From PNAI01 sp964575715 (lineage in GTDB: Bacteria > Pseudomonadota > Alphaproteobacteria > Rhizobiales > Xanthobacteraceae): a stretch of 22,989 nt of DNA. Within the stretch, counting starts at the first letter, position 1. Every line of letters starts with the position of its first letter. The position numbers and the translations under genes were made by a program. A model generated the notes under the pieces. The model saw nothing but the letters and a program-made list of their open reading frames with translations. It was not told where the DNA came from and searched no databases. Location: assembly GCA_964575715.1 (NCBI GenBank), contig CAZNSG010000071.1:1-22989 (forward strand). Direction: 5' to 3'. Positions 1-7,683 of this stretch are shown piece by piece.

Positions 1-1
1 G

Positions 2-1366
2 TTCCTGCAATTCTCCTCGCGCCGCGACCTGCGCGAAAAAATATTCCGCGCCTGGATGGCGCGCGGTGAGGGCGGCGGAGCGACCGATAATGCGGCGATC
101 ATCGCCGAGACGGTGCGATTGCGCGCGAAGCGGGCGACGCTGCTCGGCTTTGGCAGCTATGCGCACTATCGGCTTGACGATGCCATGGCGAAGACGCCGG
201 CCGCCGCGCGCGCGCTGCTGGAGCGCGTCTGGGCGCCGGCGCGCACGCGCGCGCTCGCCGACCGCGACGATTTACAGGCGCTGATCGCGCAGGAGGGCGG
301 CAATTTCAAGCTCGCGCCCTGGGACTGGCGCTATTACGCCGAGAAATTGCGCAAGCGCCGCTGCGATCTCGATGAAGCCGCGGTCAAGCCATACCTGCAT
401 CTCGACCAAATGATCGAAGCGGCCTTCGACTGCGCGCAGCGGCTGTTCGGGCTTTGCTTCGCGCGCGTGGATGTGCCGGTCTGGCACGCGGACGTGCGTG
501 CGTGGGACGTGCGCGACGCGCAAGGCCGCCATTGCGGGCTGTTCTTCGGCGATTATTTCGCGCGACCGTCGAAACACAGCGGCGCCTGGATGACCACGCT
601 GCGCGATCAGCGCAAGCTCGACGGCGACATCCGCCCGCTGGTGGTCAATGTGATGAATTTCAACATGGGCGAGCCGACGCTGCTGAGCATGGAAGACGCG
701 CGCACGCTGTTCCACGAGTTCGGCCACGCGCTGCACGCGCTGCTCTCCGACGTCACCTATCCCATGGTGTCGGGCACCAATGTGTTTACCGATTTTGTCG
801 AGCTGCCGTCGCAGCTCTACGAGCATTGGCTGGAGCAGCCGCAGGTATTGCGCCGCTTCGCCCGGCATGTGCAAACGGGCGAGGCGATGCCCGAGCCGCT
901 ACTGCAAAAGCTCATCGCCGCGCGCACCTTCGATCGCGCCCGCGAGACGCTGGAATATCTCGCCTCGGCCTTCTTCGATCTCGATCTGCATGCGGCCGCG
1001 CCGGGTGCCAATGCGGATAGCATCGCGGTCAAGAGCATCGAACAAGCGCAGCTCGCCAAACTCGGCATGCCGGCGGAAATCGTCATGCGGCACCGGCCGC
1101 CGCATTTCGCCCATGTATTTTCCGGCGGCGGCTATGCCAGCGCCTATTACAGCTATCTGTGGTCGGAGGTGCTCGATGCCGACGCCTTCAATGCGTTTGA
1201 GGAGGCGGGCGACATTTTCGATCCCGCCACCGCGCAGCGGCTTAGAGATAACATTTACGCGGCCGGCGGCACACGCGATCCGGAGGCCTTGTACATTGCC
1301 TTCCGCGGCCGGCTGCCGAGTGCCGATGCGCTGCTCAAGAAGCGCGGCTTTACCGAGGCGGCCTGA
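2..1366 (+). CDS. dcp: M3-family peptidase, Dcp-like (5' end outside window)
   Basis: Zinc metallopeptidase of the thimet oligopeptidase (M3) family, closest by eye to peptidyl-dipeptidase Dcp, which removes dipeptides from peptide C-termini in peptide recycling. The frame is open from base 2, and the residues before the first internal ATG (base 56) already look like family sequence (FSSRRDLREKIFRAW), so this is the C-terminal part of a longer protein, not a gene starting at 56. The HEFGH zinc motif is encoded at 713-727. The downstream SGTNVFTDFVELPSQ stretch carries the family's third-ligand Glu region, and a GGGYASAYYSYLW block lies near the C-terminus as in Dcp. Roughly the last two thirds of a typical ~680-residue Dcp is present. 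The next gene starts 2 nt after the stop, so the two are probably cotranscribed. Oligopeptidase A is the main alternative; the SGTN...DFVE stretch favours Dcp. Confidence 0.9.
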   Translation, partial: FLQFSSRRDLREKIFRAWMARGEGGGATDNAAIIAETVRLRAKRATLLGFGSYAHYRLDDAMAKTPAAARALLERVWAPARTRALADRDDLQALIAQEGGNFKLAPWDWRYYAEKLRKRRCDLDEAAVKPYLHLDQMIEAAFDCAQRLFGLCFARVDVPVWHADVRAWDVRDAQGRHCGLFFGDYFARPSKHSGAWMTTLRDQRKLDGDIRPLVVNVMNFNMGEPTLLSMEDARTLFHEFGHALHALLSDVTYPMVSGTNVFTDFVELPSQLYEHWLEQPQVLRRFARHVQTGEAMPEPLLQKLIAARTFDRARETLEYLASAFFDLDLHAAAPGANADSIAVKSIEQAQLAKLGMPAEIVMRHRPPHFAHVFSGGGYASAYYSYLWSEVLDADAFNAFEEAGDIFDPATAQRLRDNIYAAGGTRDPEALYIAFRGRLPSADALLKKRGFTEAA

Positions 1367-1368
1367 GC

Positions 1369-2964
1369 ATGGTCGACCTCCACAGCGCCGGACATCGCCG
1401 CGGCGTGGTCGCGGCGCCGCACCATGCCGCAGCCGAAGCAGGACGCGCCATTCTAGGCGAGGGCGGCAACGCGCTCGAAGCCATGGTGGCGATGGCGGCT
1501 TCCATCGCCGCAGTCTATCCGCACATGAACCACATCGGCGGCGACGGTTTTTGGCTGGTGCGCGAGCCCAACAAGCGCGTGCGAGCCATCATGGCCGCAG
1601 GGCCTGCCGGCGCGAACGCACGGCCTGAGCTCTACCGCGAACATGAGGCAATCCCGGCGCGCGGACCGCTGGCAGCGCTCACGGTGCCGGGTGCCATCGG
1701 CGGCTGGATTTTGGCGGTGGAGGCGGCGCGGGCGGTCGGCGGCAAGGGCTTGCCGCTCGACATGTTGCTGCACGCCGCAATCGGGCATGCGCGCGATGGC
1801 TATATTGTCACCAAAAGCCAGGCGCGCCTTACGGCGGAAAAACTCGTCGAGCTGAAGGGCGTTCCGGGTTTCGCTGAAACATTTCTCCCCGAGGGCAAGC
1901 CGCCCGAGGCCGGCAAGACGATGAGACAAACCGCGCTCGCGGCCACGCTCGATCAGCTTAGCCATGCCGGGCTCGACGACTTCTATCGCGGCGATATCGG
2001 ACGCGAGATCGCGGCTGACCTGGAAAGAATCGGCAGTCCGGTGACGCGCGCGGACTTGACGCGATTTCACGCCAGGATCGCCGAGCCGCTGTCCGTCGGC
2101 TTGCGCGTGGGCACGCTCTACAACACGCCGCCGCCGACGCAAGGATTGGCGTCGCTGCTGATCCTCGCGCTGTTCGAGCGCTTGCAGGTGCGCGCGGCGG
2201 AAGGGTTCGAGCACGTGCACGGCATTATTGAGGCCACCAAGCGCGCGTTCCGCGTGCGCGACCAGACGATTACCGATCCGGCACGGCTGCCGCATCCGCT
2301 CGATCGCTACCTCGATGCAAAATTTCTCGACGCCGAGGCGAACAAGATCGATCGGCGCAAGGCGGCGCCCTGGCCGGCGCGGCCGGAGAAAGGCGATACG
2401 ATCTGGATGGGGGCTGCCGATTCATCCGGCTTGGTCGTGTCCTATATCCAATCGCTTTATTGGGAATTCGGTTCTGGCTGTGTGCTGCCGAAGACCGGCG
2501 TGTTGATGCAGAATCGCGGCGCGAGTTTCTCGCTCGACGGTAATTCGCTCAACGCGCTCGCGCCCGGCCGGCTGCCGTTCCACACGCTCAATCCTGCGCT
2601 TGCCGTGCTCGCCGACGGCCGCGTCATGGCCTATGGCACCATGGGCGGCGATGGCCAGCCGCAGACGCAAGCCGCGCTGTTCACCCGGCATGTGATGTTC
2701 GGCCAGCCGCTCGATAAAGCGCTGGCGGCGCCGCGCTGGCTGCTCGGGCGGACCTGGGGCTCGACGGTCACAAACTTGAGAATGGAGCAGCGCTTTGACG
2801 GCCATCTGATCGAGCGTCTCATGGCGGCCGGACACGATGTGGAAGTGCTCTCGGAGCCCTATTCGGATCTGGTGGGTCACGCCGGCGTGGTGGTGCGCCA
2901 TCCCGACGGCACCTGCGAGGGCAGCCACGATCCGCGTGCCGATGGCGGCGCGGCAGGCGCATGA
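1369..2964 (+). CDS. Gamma-glutamyltransferase-family protein
   Basis: 531-residue Ntn-hydrolase of the GGT/cephalosporin acylase family. Family members self-cleave before a Thr that becomes the nucleophile and then transfer or hydrolyse gamma-glutamyl groups, classically from glutathione. The likely cleavage site is Asp-Thr at residues 343-344 (GDTIWMGAADSSG), followed by the SYIQSLYWEFGSGCVLPKTG block that matches the start of the small subunit. GTMGGDGQPQTQA near residue 425 is typical of a GGT-like branch distinct from E. coli Ggt. The N-terminus has no recognisable signal peptide, so a cytoplasmic location is likely, unlike classic periplasmic GGT. The start at 1369 is supported by a GAGGCGG stretch inside the end of the upstream peptidase gene. 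Pairing with a peptidase suggests peptide or glutathione-conjugate breakdown (inference). Substrate is uncertain. Confidence 0.88.
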   Translation: MVDLHSAGHRRGVVAAPHHAAAEAGRAILGEGGNALEAMVAMAASIAAVYPHMNHIGGDGFWLVREPNKRVRAIMAAGPAGANARPELYREHEAIPARGPLAALTVPGAIGGWILAVEAARAVGGKGLPLDMLLHAAIGHARDGYIVTKSQARLTAEKLVELKGVPGFAETFLPEGKPPEAGKTMRQTALAATLDQLSHAGLDDFYRGDIGREIAADLERIGSPVTRADLTRFHARIAEPLSVGLRVGTLYNTPPPTQGLASLLILALFERLQVRAAEGFEHVHGIIEATKRAFRVRDQTITDPARLPHPLDRYLDAKFLDAEANKIDRRKAAPWPARPEKGDTIWMGAADSSGLVVSYIQSLYWEFGSGCVLPKTGVLMQNRGASFSLDGNSLNALAPGRLPFHTLNPALAVLADGRVMAYGTMGGDGQPQTQAALFTRHVMFGQPLDKALAAPRWLLGRTWGSTVTNLRMEQRFDGHLIERLMAAGHDVEVLSEPYSDLVGHAGVVVRHPDGTCEGSHDPRADGGAAGA

Positions 2965-3047
2965 ATCAACCCAACCGCATTCTTTAACTTGCGTCGGACT
3001 TTCATGGGGTTAAACGATAAAGCCTCTATTTCGCCGCAGTCCATGGT

Positions 3048-4709
3048 ATGGTGCCGCCGCACATGATCCGCCGTCTCGTCGCGCTCTTTACTGTTGTGTT
3101 GGCAGGTCTGCTGGTCGCAGACCGGCCCGCGCTCGCGCATCCGCATGTCTGGGTGACCATGACGGTCGAAATCGTCTTCGCCCCGGATGGCTCGGCGACC
3201 GGCATGCGTCACGTCTGGACGTTCGACGACATGTATTCAACCTTCGCGACGCAAGATCTTGCAGCCAAGGTGAAGGGTCAATTCACCCGCGAGGAGCTGG
3301 CCCCGCTCGCCGAAGTCAACATCGTCTCGCTCAAGGAATACGATTACTTCACCAACGCCATGGCGAACGGCCAGAAGTTGGCATTCGCCAATGCGGTGGA
3401 CTATTGGCTTGAGTTTAAGAACTCGATGCTCATTTTGTATTTCACCATGCCATTCACGACGCCGGTGCGGACGGGGAATCTCAAAATCGAAATCTTCGAT
3501 CCGGAATATTTCGTCGATTTCAGCTTTGCCGAGAAAGATCCGGTCGCGCTCGCGGGCGCGCCGGAGCAATGCAAGCTCACCGTGCTGCGGCCAGGCGACG
3601 CGAGTGCGCCGCAAGTCCAGCGCTTGCCCGATGCGGCGGCCAATCAACGGGATCCATCGAATTACGGCGCGCAGTTCGCCAGCCGCATTGCGGTGGAATG
3701 CCCGACAATGGTTGCGGGCGTGATCGAGAGCGCGGCGGCGCAGCCGCTTGGCGCACCGCGCACGCAGACTACGCCGTCGCCGCCGGCCGGCGGATTCGTC
3801 GGCTGGATCCTCGCCAAGCAGGCGGAATTCTATCGTGCGATGTCGGGGATGATCCGTGCCGCCAAGGCGGATGGCAGCGCGGTCTGGGCGCTGCTCGGCC
3901 TGTCGTTTCTCTACGGCGTCTTTCATGCCGCCGGACCGGGCCACGGCAAGGCGGTGATCTCATCCTACCTTGTCGCCAACGACGAGACCTGGCGGCGCGG
4001 CATTGTGCTCTCCTTTGCCTCCGCGCTGCTGCAGGCGTTCGTGGCGGTGGCGCTGGTGGGCATTGCCGTGGTGCTGTTTTCGGCCACCACCCGGACCATG
4101 TGCGACACCGAGCGCATCATCGAGATCGCCAGCTATGGGCTGATCGCGCTGGTCGGCGCGCGGCTGCTCTGGGTCAAGGGCCGCGGTTTTGTCGGCGCGC
4201 TGGGCGAAGTGGGGCGGCCGCTGCGGGCGGCAGGCGCGGCGGTCACGCCGCCACACAAGCACGATCATCACCACGACCATCATCATGACCATTCCCATCA
4301 CGACTATCATGACCATGCCTCGGCCTTCGGCCATGCGCATGGGCCGGAGCCGGCGGAATTGGCCGGGCCGGGCGGCTGGAAGCGCGGACTTTCCGCGATT
4401 GTGGCGGTCGGCTTGCGGCCGTGCTCGGGCGCGATCCTGGTGCTGGTGTTCGCGCTCGCCCAGGGCCTGTTCTGGGTCGGTGTCGTTTCGACCTTCGTGA
4501 TGGGGCTCGGCACCGCGATCACGGTTGCCGCCATCGCCACGCTCGCGGTCGGCGCCAAATCTTTTGCCGGACGGCTGGCGAGCTCGCGCTCGGGCTACGG
4601 CATGCTTGCCATGCGCGGGATCGAAGCCGGCGCGGCAATGGTTGTGCTCGCCTTCGGCACGCTGCTGCTGTTGGGCTATGTGGCGGCCGAGCGCAGCGCC
4701 TGTCTGTGA
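3048..4709 (+). CDS. DUF1007-NicO/RcnA fusion, putative nickel/cobalt transporter
   Basis: 553 residues. Residues 1-31 form a signal peptide or anchor ending ALA before HPHVWV; the mature part to about 225 is a DUF1007 domain (HPHVWVTMTVEIVF, TFDDMYSTF), a periplasmic domain often encoded beside nickel/cobalt transporters. From about 270 on is a NicO/RcnA-type membrane domain: FHAAGPGHGKA at 292-302 and GLRPCSGA at 455-462 are its signature motifs, with about six membrane segments. A His-rich loop at 403-432 (15 His of 30 residues) is a probable metal-binding loop. Start may instead be the ATG at 3063 (MIRRLVALF); neither has a strong ribosome site. The two domains are usually separate genes; here one uninterrupted frame joins them. 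It converges on a cobalt-type nitrile hydratase operon, so cobalt is a plausible substrate; uptake versus efflux cannot be read from sequence. Confidence 0.85.
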   Translation: MVPPHMIRRLVALFTVVLAGLLVADRPALAHPHVWVTMTVEIVFAPDGSATGMRHVWTFDDMYSTFATQDLAAKVKGQFTREELAPLAEVNIVSLKEYDYFTNAMANGQKLAFANAVDYWLEFKNSMLILYFTMPFTTPVRTGNLKIEIFDPEYFVDFSFAEKDPVALAGAPEQCKLTVLRPGDASAPQVQRLPDAAANQRDPSNYGAQFASRIAVECPTMVAGVIESAAAQPLGAPRTQTTPSPPAGGFVGWILAKQAEFYRAMSGMIRAAKADGSAVWALLGLSFLYGVFHAAGPGHGKAVISSYLVANDETWRRGIVLSFASALLQAFVAVALVGIAVVLFSATTRTMCDTERIIEIASYGLIALVGARLLWVKGRGFVGALGEVGRPLRAAGAAVTPPHKHDHHHDHHHDHSHHDYHDHASAFGHAHGPEPAELAGPGGWKRGLSAIVAVGLRPCSGAILVLVFALAQGLFWVGVVSTFVMGLGTAITVAAIATLAVGAKSFAGRLASSRSGYGMLAMRGIEAGAAMVVLAFGTLLLLGYVAAERSACL

Positions 4710-4807
4710 CGAGAGCGTATCCCGTTGGTGTTGAGCGAAATCCGAACCCCGCTTATTCCAGCGGAAGCGGGAATCCAGAAGTTAATTGCTCGGAATCTCA
4801 GCTCTGG

Positions 4808-4827
4808 GTCCCCGCCTGCGCGGGGAC
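4808..4827. repeat. Short hairpin repeat between convergent genes
   Basis: GTCCCCGC, loop CTGC, GCGGGGAC: a perfect 8-bp stem in the 159-bp gap between the convergent transporter and nitrile hydratase operons. The surrounding gap also holds an imperfect TTCCAGCGGAAGCGGGAATCC palindrome near 4755. It may act as a bidirectional transcription stop, but no T-run follows on either strand, so a dispersed repeat element is equally likely. Confidence 0.5.
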
Positions 4828-4868
4828 GAGCGGATCGTTGAGCTGATTCCGCGCGCGCAGCATACGTT

Positions 4869-5261
4869 CTATCCCGCGCTGAAATCCTCGGGCCGCAATT
4901 TGATCGGCTTGCCGTGCGGCGTGCGGTCGGCGGCGTGGTCCCAGGCCTCGTAATAGCGCGCGAGCATGTCGCGGTTGGCGACCCCCTTCTCCGCAACCAG
5001 ACGTTCAAGCGCATTGAGCCAATGCCGGTAATAGGTCTCGCCGGTGTCAGGATCGCCCAGGCTTTGCGCGCGCTTGATCTCGGCGGCGAGCGTTGCAGCC
5101 CATTCGGTCCAAGCGAAAAGTCCGCGCGCGTGCAGCGCGAGCGCCATGGCGAAGGCCTGCGCCTCCCACGGCTCGCGGAACACCGGGCCTTCGGCATCGC
5201 AGGGGATGCTCGGCACGGCTGCGATGGCGCTGTGGACGGCGGCGGGGTCGATGGAGGTCAT
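4869..5261 (-). CDS. Nitrile hydratase accessory (activator) protein
   Basis: 130 residues from the ATG at 5261 (MTSIDPAAVHSAIAAVP). An upstream in-frame extension to 5318 reads through an intergenic repeat and is rejected. The sequence (EGPVFREPWEAQAFAMALALHARGLF, TEWAATLAAEI, YYRHWLNALERLV, YYEAWDHAADRTPHG) matches the P14K/NthB-like accessory family, homologous to the beta-subunit N-terminal half, which helps insert the metal and mature the active-site cysteines of the alpha subunit. Third in the nthA-nthB-accessory order, 202 bp after nthB. That gap is almost filled by a palindromic repeat, unlike the 10-bp gap between nthA and nthB, so its expression may be partly uncoupled. Confidence 0.88.
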   Translation of the reverse strand: MTSIDPAAVHSAIAAVPSIPCDAEGPVFREPWEAQAFAMALALHARGLFAWTEWAATLAAEIKRAQSLGDPDTGETYYRHWLNALERLVAEKGVANRDMLARYYEAWDHAADRTPHGKPIKLRPEDFSAG

Positions 5262-5277
5262 GCGGTTGTTACTTCTT

Positions 5278-5441
5278 CTCCCTCCCCCGCTTGCGGGGGA
5301 GTGTTGGGGAGGGGGCAATTCTCGACGCGATTAGCCCCCTCCCGACCGCTTTGCGCATAGCCGATGCGTCGCATCGGCGTTTTCGGTACCAAAGAACGGC
5401 GGCCGAAGGCCGCCTGTGCTCCCCCGCAAGCGGGGCGGGTG
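5278..5441. repeat. Composite palindromic repeat, family B, copy 1
   Basis: Fills most of the gap between nthB and the accessory gene. Its left end is a hairpin at 5282-5301 (CTCCCCCGC, TT, GCGGGGGAG) and its right end at 5419-5441 carries the related CTCCCCCGCAAGCGGGG. The inside holds GCCCCCTCCCGACCGCTTTGCGC and further small palindromes. Two relatives lie at 7506-7656 and 10595-10718. All are about 125-165 bp, non-coding, and end in G/C-rich palindromes. Probably a dispersed non-autonomous repeat of the REP/MITE kind. Confidence 0.7.
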
Positions 5442-5463
5442 AAGACATACGCAGCGGCTCGCG

Positions 5464-6123
5464 TCATGCAGGCTCCAGATAGGGCTCGAAGGCCTCGACC
5501 GAAACCTTGAGCGTCGGATCGGCGTCGTCGCCCCATAGATCGCGACCGTCGAATACGACTGTGTAGAGCCATTGCGGGTTCTCGCCCTGATCGATGGCGG
5601 CCGTATCGGGAAAAACGTGGCAGCCTTGCACGCGCTCGATGACGCCAACGTGGCTGCGAACGTAGCGCGGCAGTCGGGTGTGCGTCCTGGGGTGGATGTT
5701 TTTTGCGCGTACGCGATCGCCCGGCGAAAAACGCGCAGGCGTCTGTGATGGCCGCCCGTATGAACCGCGGGTGAGCCCGCGTTGCACCACGTCCAGGGTG
5801 AGCTTGCGCTTGAGCGATTTTGCCGGGTGCAGCGCATGACCGGCGGCAAGTTCGTCGGCGCTCGCGATCCCGCGGTTGAGTGCGTTGCGCTCCATCGCCA
5901 GCACCCAACGCTTATAATATGAAACCGTGATGTAAACCTGCGGCGGCAGTCCTTCCTGGCATGCGCGTGCCATGTCGATGCACCAGGCGCCGGCGTAACT
6001 CATGGCGCGCTGCAGCGCGAGTATGCGCCCCTCCCAAGATGCATGGAACACCGGCTCGTTTGGCTCCGGCGCAACCTTGCCGAAGCCGTCCATGCCGCCC
6101 ATGTCGTGTACGCTGTCGGTCAC
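5464..6123 (-). CDS. nthB: Nitrile hydratase beta subunit
   Basis: 219 residues, normal for the family. The N-terminus MTDSVHDMGGMDGFGKV, the helical block RILALQRAMSYAGAWCIDMARACQEGLPPQVYITVSYYKRW, and the C-terminal SH3-like barrel (FSPGDRVRAKNIHPRTHTRLPRYVR...GVIERVQG...YTVVFDGRDLWG) are diagnostic of NHase beta. It pairs with alpha to form the heterodimer that hydrates nitriles to amides in the cytoplasm. It starts 10 bp after the nthA stop, so the two are cotranscribed. No amidase gene is present in the window to take the amide product further. Confidence 0.95.
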   Translation of the reverse strand: MTDSVHDMGGMDGFGKVAPEPNEPVFHASWEGRILALQRAMSYAGAWCIDMARACQEGLPPQVYITVSYYKRWVLAMERNALNRGIASADELAAGHALHPAKSLKRKLTLDVVQRGLTRGSYGRPSQTPARFSPGDRVRAKNIHPRTHTRLPRYVRSHVGVIERVQGCHVFPDTAAIDQGENPQWLYTVVFDGRDLWGDDADPTLKVSVEAFEPYLEPA

Positions 6124-6133
6124 GCGAGGCCTT

Positions 6134-6745
6134 TCATGGATTTTTTGCCAGTCCGGTACCGATCATGGAGTCGCGGGTGACGAGTTCCGCCAGGCGCTCC
6201 TCGCTGAAACCCTCGGTGCCGGCCGGCCGTATCGGCAGCACAAGGAACCGCGTCTCGGCGGTTGAATCCCAGACCCGGATTTCCGTGTCCTTGGGTAGCG
6301 AGACGCCGAAATCGGCGAGCACGCCGCGCGGGTCCTTGACCACGCGCGAGCGATAGGGCGCCGACTTGTACCAGACCGGCGGCAGCCCAAGCATTTCCCA
6401 CGGGTAGCAGGAGCACAGGGTGCACACCACCATGTTGTGGCGCTCCGGCGTGTTCTCGACCGCCACCAAATGATCGCCCACTGGGCTGACATGGCCGAGG
6501 CTGCCTACCGCCTTCGATCCATCTTCCAGCAGCGCGCGCTTGAAGGCGGGATCGGACCAGGCCTTGGCGACCACGCGCGCGCCATTGTGCGGGCCGATCT
6601 TTGTTTCATAGGCTTCGATGATAGCGTCGAGCGTGGCCGAATCGACATAGCCCTTCTCGGTCAGGATCGATTCCAGCGCGCGCACGCGCAGCTGCATTTC
6701 CGACAGCTCCGACCCGTGCTCGGGGTGATGGTCGTGTCCGGCCAT
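6134..6745 (-). CDS. nthA: Nitrile hydratase alpha subunit, cobalt type
   Basis: 203 residues from the ATG at 6745, preceded by GGAAAGG. A longer in-frame extension to 6883 translates an intergenic repeat and is rejected. The metal site is V-C-T-L-C-S-C at residues 107-113 (C108, C111, C113); in this family the second and third Cys are oxidised to sulfinic and sulfenic acids. Thr at position 109 marks the cobalt type; iron enzymes have Ser there (VCSLCSC). Other family blocks are VVAKAWSDPAFKRALLEDG and YKSAPYRSRVVKDPRGVL. Catalyses nitrile to amide conversion with NthB. First gene of the operon, divergent from the TRAP genes, with a repeat occupying most of the shared promoter region. Confidence 0.96.
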   Translation of the reverse strand: MAGHDHHPEHGSELSEMQLRVRALESILTEKGYVDSATLDAIIEAYETKIGPHNGARVVAKAWSDPAFKRALLEDGSKAVGSLGHVSPVGDHLVAVENTPERHNMVVCTLCSCYPWEMLGLPPVWYKSAPYRSRVVKDPRGVLADFGVSLPKDTEIRVWDSTAETRFLVLPIRPAGTEGFSEERLAELVTRDSMIGTGLAKNP

Positions 6746-6771
6746 AGGATTTAGCCCTTTCCGTTCTCCAT

Positions 6772-6922
6772 CATTCCGGGGCGCGCGAAAGCGCGAACCC
6801 GGAATCCATAACCACCATCTTATCGGTAACGCACGGCTGACGGAATACGATAGGTTTGGGGTTATGGATTCCGGGTTCGCCACGCCTTCGCCCTTGGGCT
6901 ACGGCGGGCGCCCCGGAATGAC
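6772..6922. repeat. Palindromic repeat, family A, copy 1
   Basis: Begins CATTCCGGGGCGCGCG and ends GCGCCCCGGAATGAC, so the outer ends are inverted repeats; inside, CCCGGAATCCATAACC is mirrored by GGGTTATGGATTCCGGG. It takes up most of the 188-bp divergent region between nthA and dctQ, leaving 26 bp to nthA and 11 bp to dctQ. A shorter relative lies at 9075-9173. Dispersed REP-like element; regulatory signals for both operons must overlap it or lie at its edges. Confidence 0.75.
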
Positions 6923-6933
6923 GCCGGAGAGTC

Positions 6934-7476
6934 ATGGCGCAATCGTCCCGCATCGCATCCTCAGTCTTGGGGCTCGCCGACCGCATCGACCGCTGCAATG
7001 CGGCGATCGGGCGCGCTGCCGCGTGGGCGGGTCTGTTCATCGTGCTCCTTCAGTTCGCTGTGGTCGTGCTGCGCTATGCGTTCGGCATCGGCTCGATCTG
7101 GCTCTCCGAATCGATCATCTATGGCCATGCCACGTTGTTCATGCTGGCGGCGGCCTGGACGCTGCGCGAAAACGGCCATGTGCGGGTGGATGTGTTCTAT
7201 GCCGACGCTTCCGAGCGCAGTAAGGCGCTCATCGATCTCGTGGGCGCGCTTGTGCTGCTCATTCCTTTCATGCTGGTGCTCGCGTGCTTCGCGCTGCCCT
7301 ACGTCGCGCGCTCGTGGGCAATTTTCGAACGCTCGCGCGAAACCAGCGGGCTTCCGCTGGTGTTCCTGCTCAAGACGCTGATCCCGGCGTTTGCGCTTCT
7401 GTTCGCGCTGCAGGGAGTCGCGCAGGCGATCCGCGCGGCATGCGTGCTGGCGGCGAATGATGGACGTGCAACATGA
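6934..7476 (+). CDS. dctQ: TRAP transporter small permease (DctQ family)
   Basis: 180 residues with four hydrophobic segments (AAWAGLFIVLLQFAVVVLRY; SIIYGHATLFMLAAAW; LIDLVGALVLLIPFMLVLACF; LIPAFALLFALQGVAQ). SIWLSESIIYGHATLFMLAAAWTLRENGHVRVDVFY is the DctQ signature region. The protein is the small membrane subunit of a tripartite periplasmic transporter driven by an ion gradient, usually importing carboxylates or similar acids. The start is set by GGAGAG at 6926-6931. The dctM gene follows after 207 bp, a gap occupied by a palindromic repeat; these genes usually overlap or nearly touch. No periplasmic DctP receptor is in the window. Confidence 0.92.
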   Translation: MAQSSRIASSVLGLADRIDRCNAAIGRAAAWAGLFIVLLQFAVVVLRYAFGIGSIWLSESIIYGHATLFMLAAAWTLRENGHVRVDVFYADASERSKALIDLVGALVLLIPFMLVLACFALPYVARSWAIFERSRETSGLPLVFLLKTLIPAFALLFALQGVAQAIRAACVLAANDGRAT

Positions 7477-7505
7477 TTGCGGGCGGTGTGCACCGCTCAG
7501 TCTTC

Positions 7506-7656
7506 TCCCTCCCCCGCTTGCGGGGGCGGGTCGGGGGGGGGGAATGCATGGCGCGCCCCCTCCCGCCACGCCTTCACCCTTCGGGCGGAGTTTACCATCG
7601 GGCCGGCCTTTGGTCGGACCCGTTGGGCGGGCGACCTCCCCCGCAAGCGGGGGAGG
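7506..7656. repeat. Composite palindromic repeat, family B, copy 2, between dctQ and dctM
   Basis: Left end CCTCCCCCGCTTGCGGGGGCGGG and right end at 7635-7656, a 22-bp near-perfect palindrome built of CCTCCCCCGC and its complement around AA. The interior holds GCGCCCCCTCCCGCCACGCC and GGCCGGCCTTTGGTCGG. Closely related at both ends to copy 1 at 5278-5441. It separates two genes that normally form one tight transcription unit, which suggests insertion into the operon. Confidence 0.7.
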
Positions 7657-7683
7657 TGAACGAATCGCGGCGGCGGGGTGCTC

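Noticed and set aside
2965..3047. Cobalamin or nickel/cobalt riboswitch before the transporter
   Set aside because: The 83-bp gap is too short for a cobalamin riboswitch and shows no recognisable conserved box or strong multi-stem structure.
5258..5908. 216-residue minus-strand frame across nthB and the repeat
   Set aside because: Out-of-frame reading of nthB continued through repeat copy 1.
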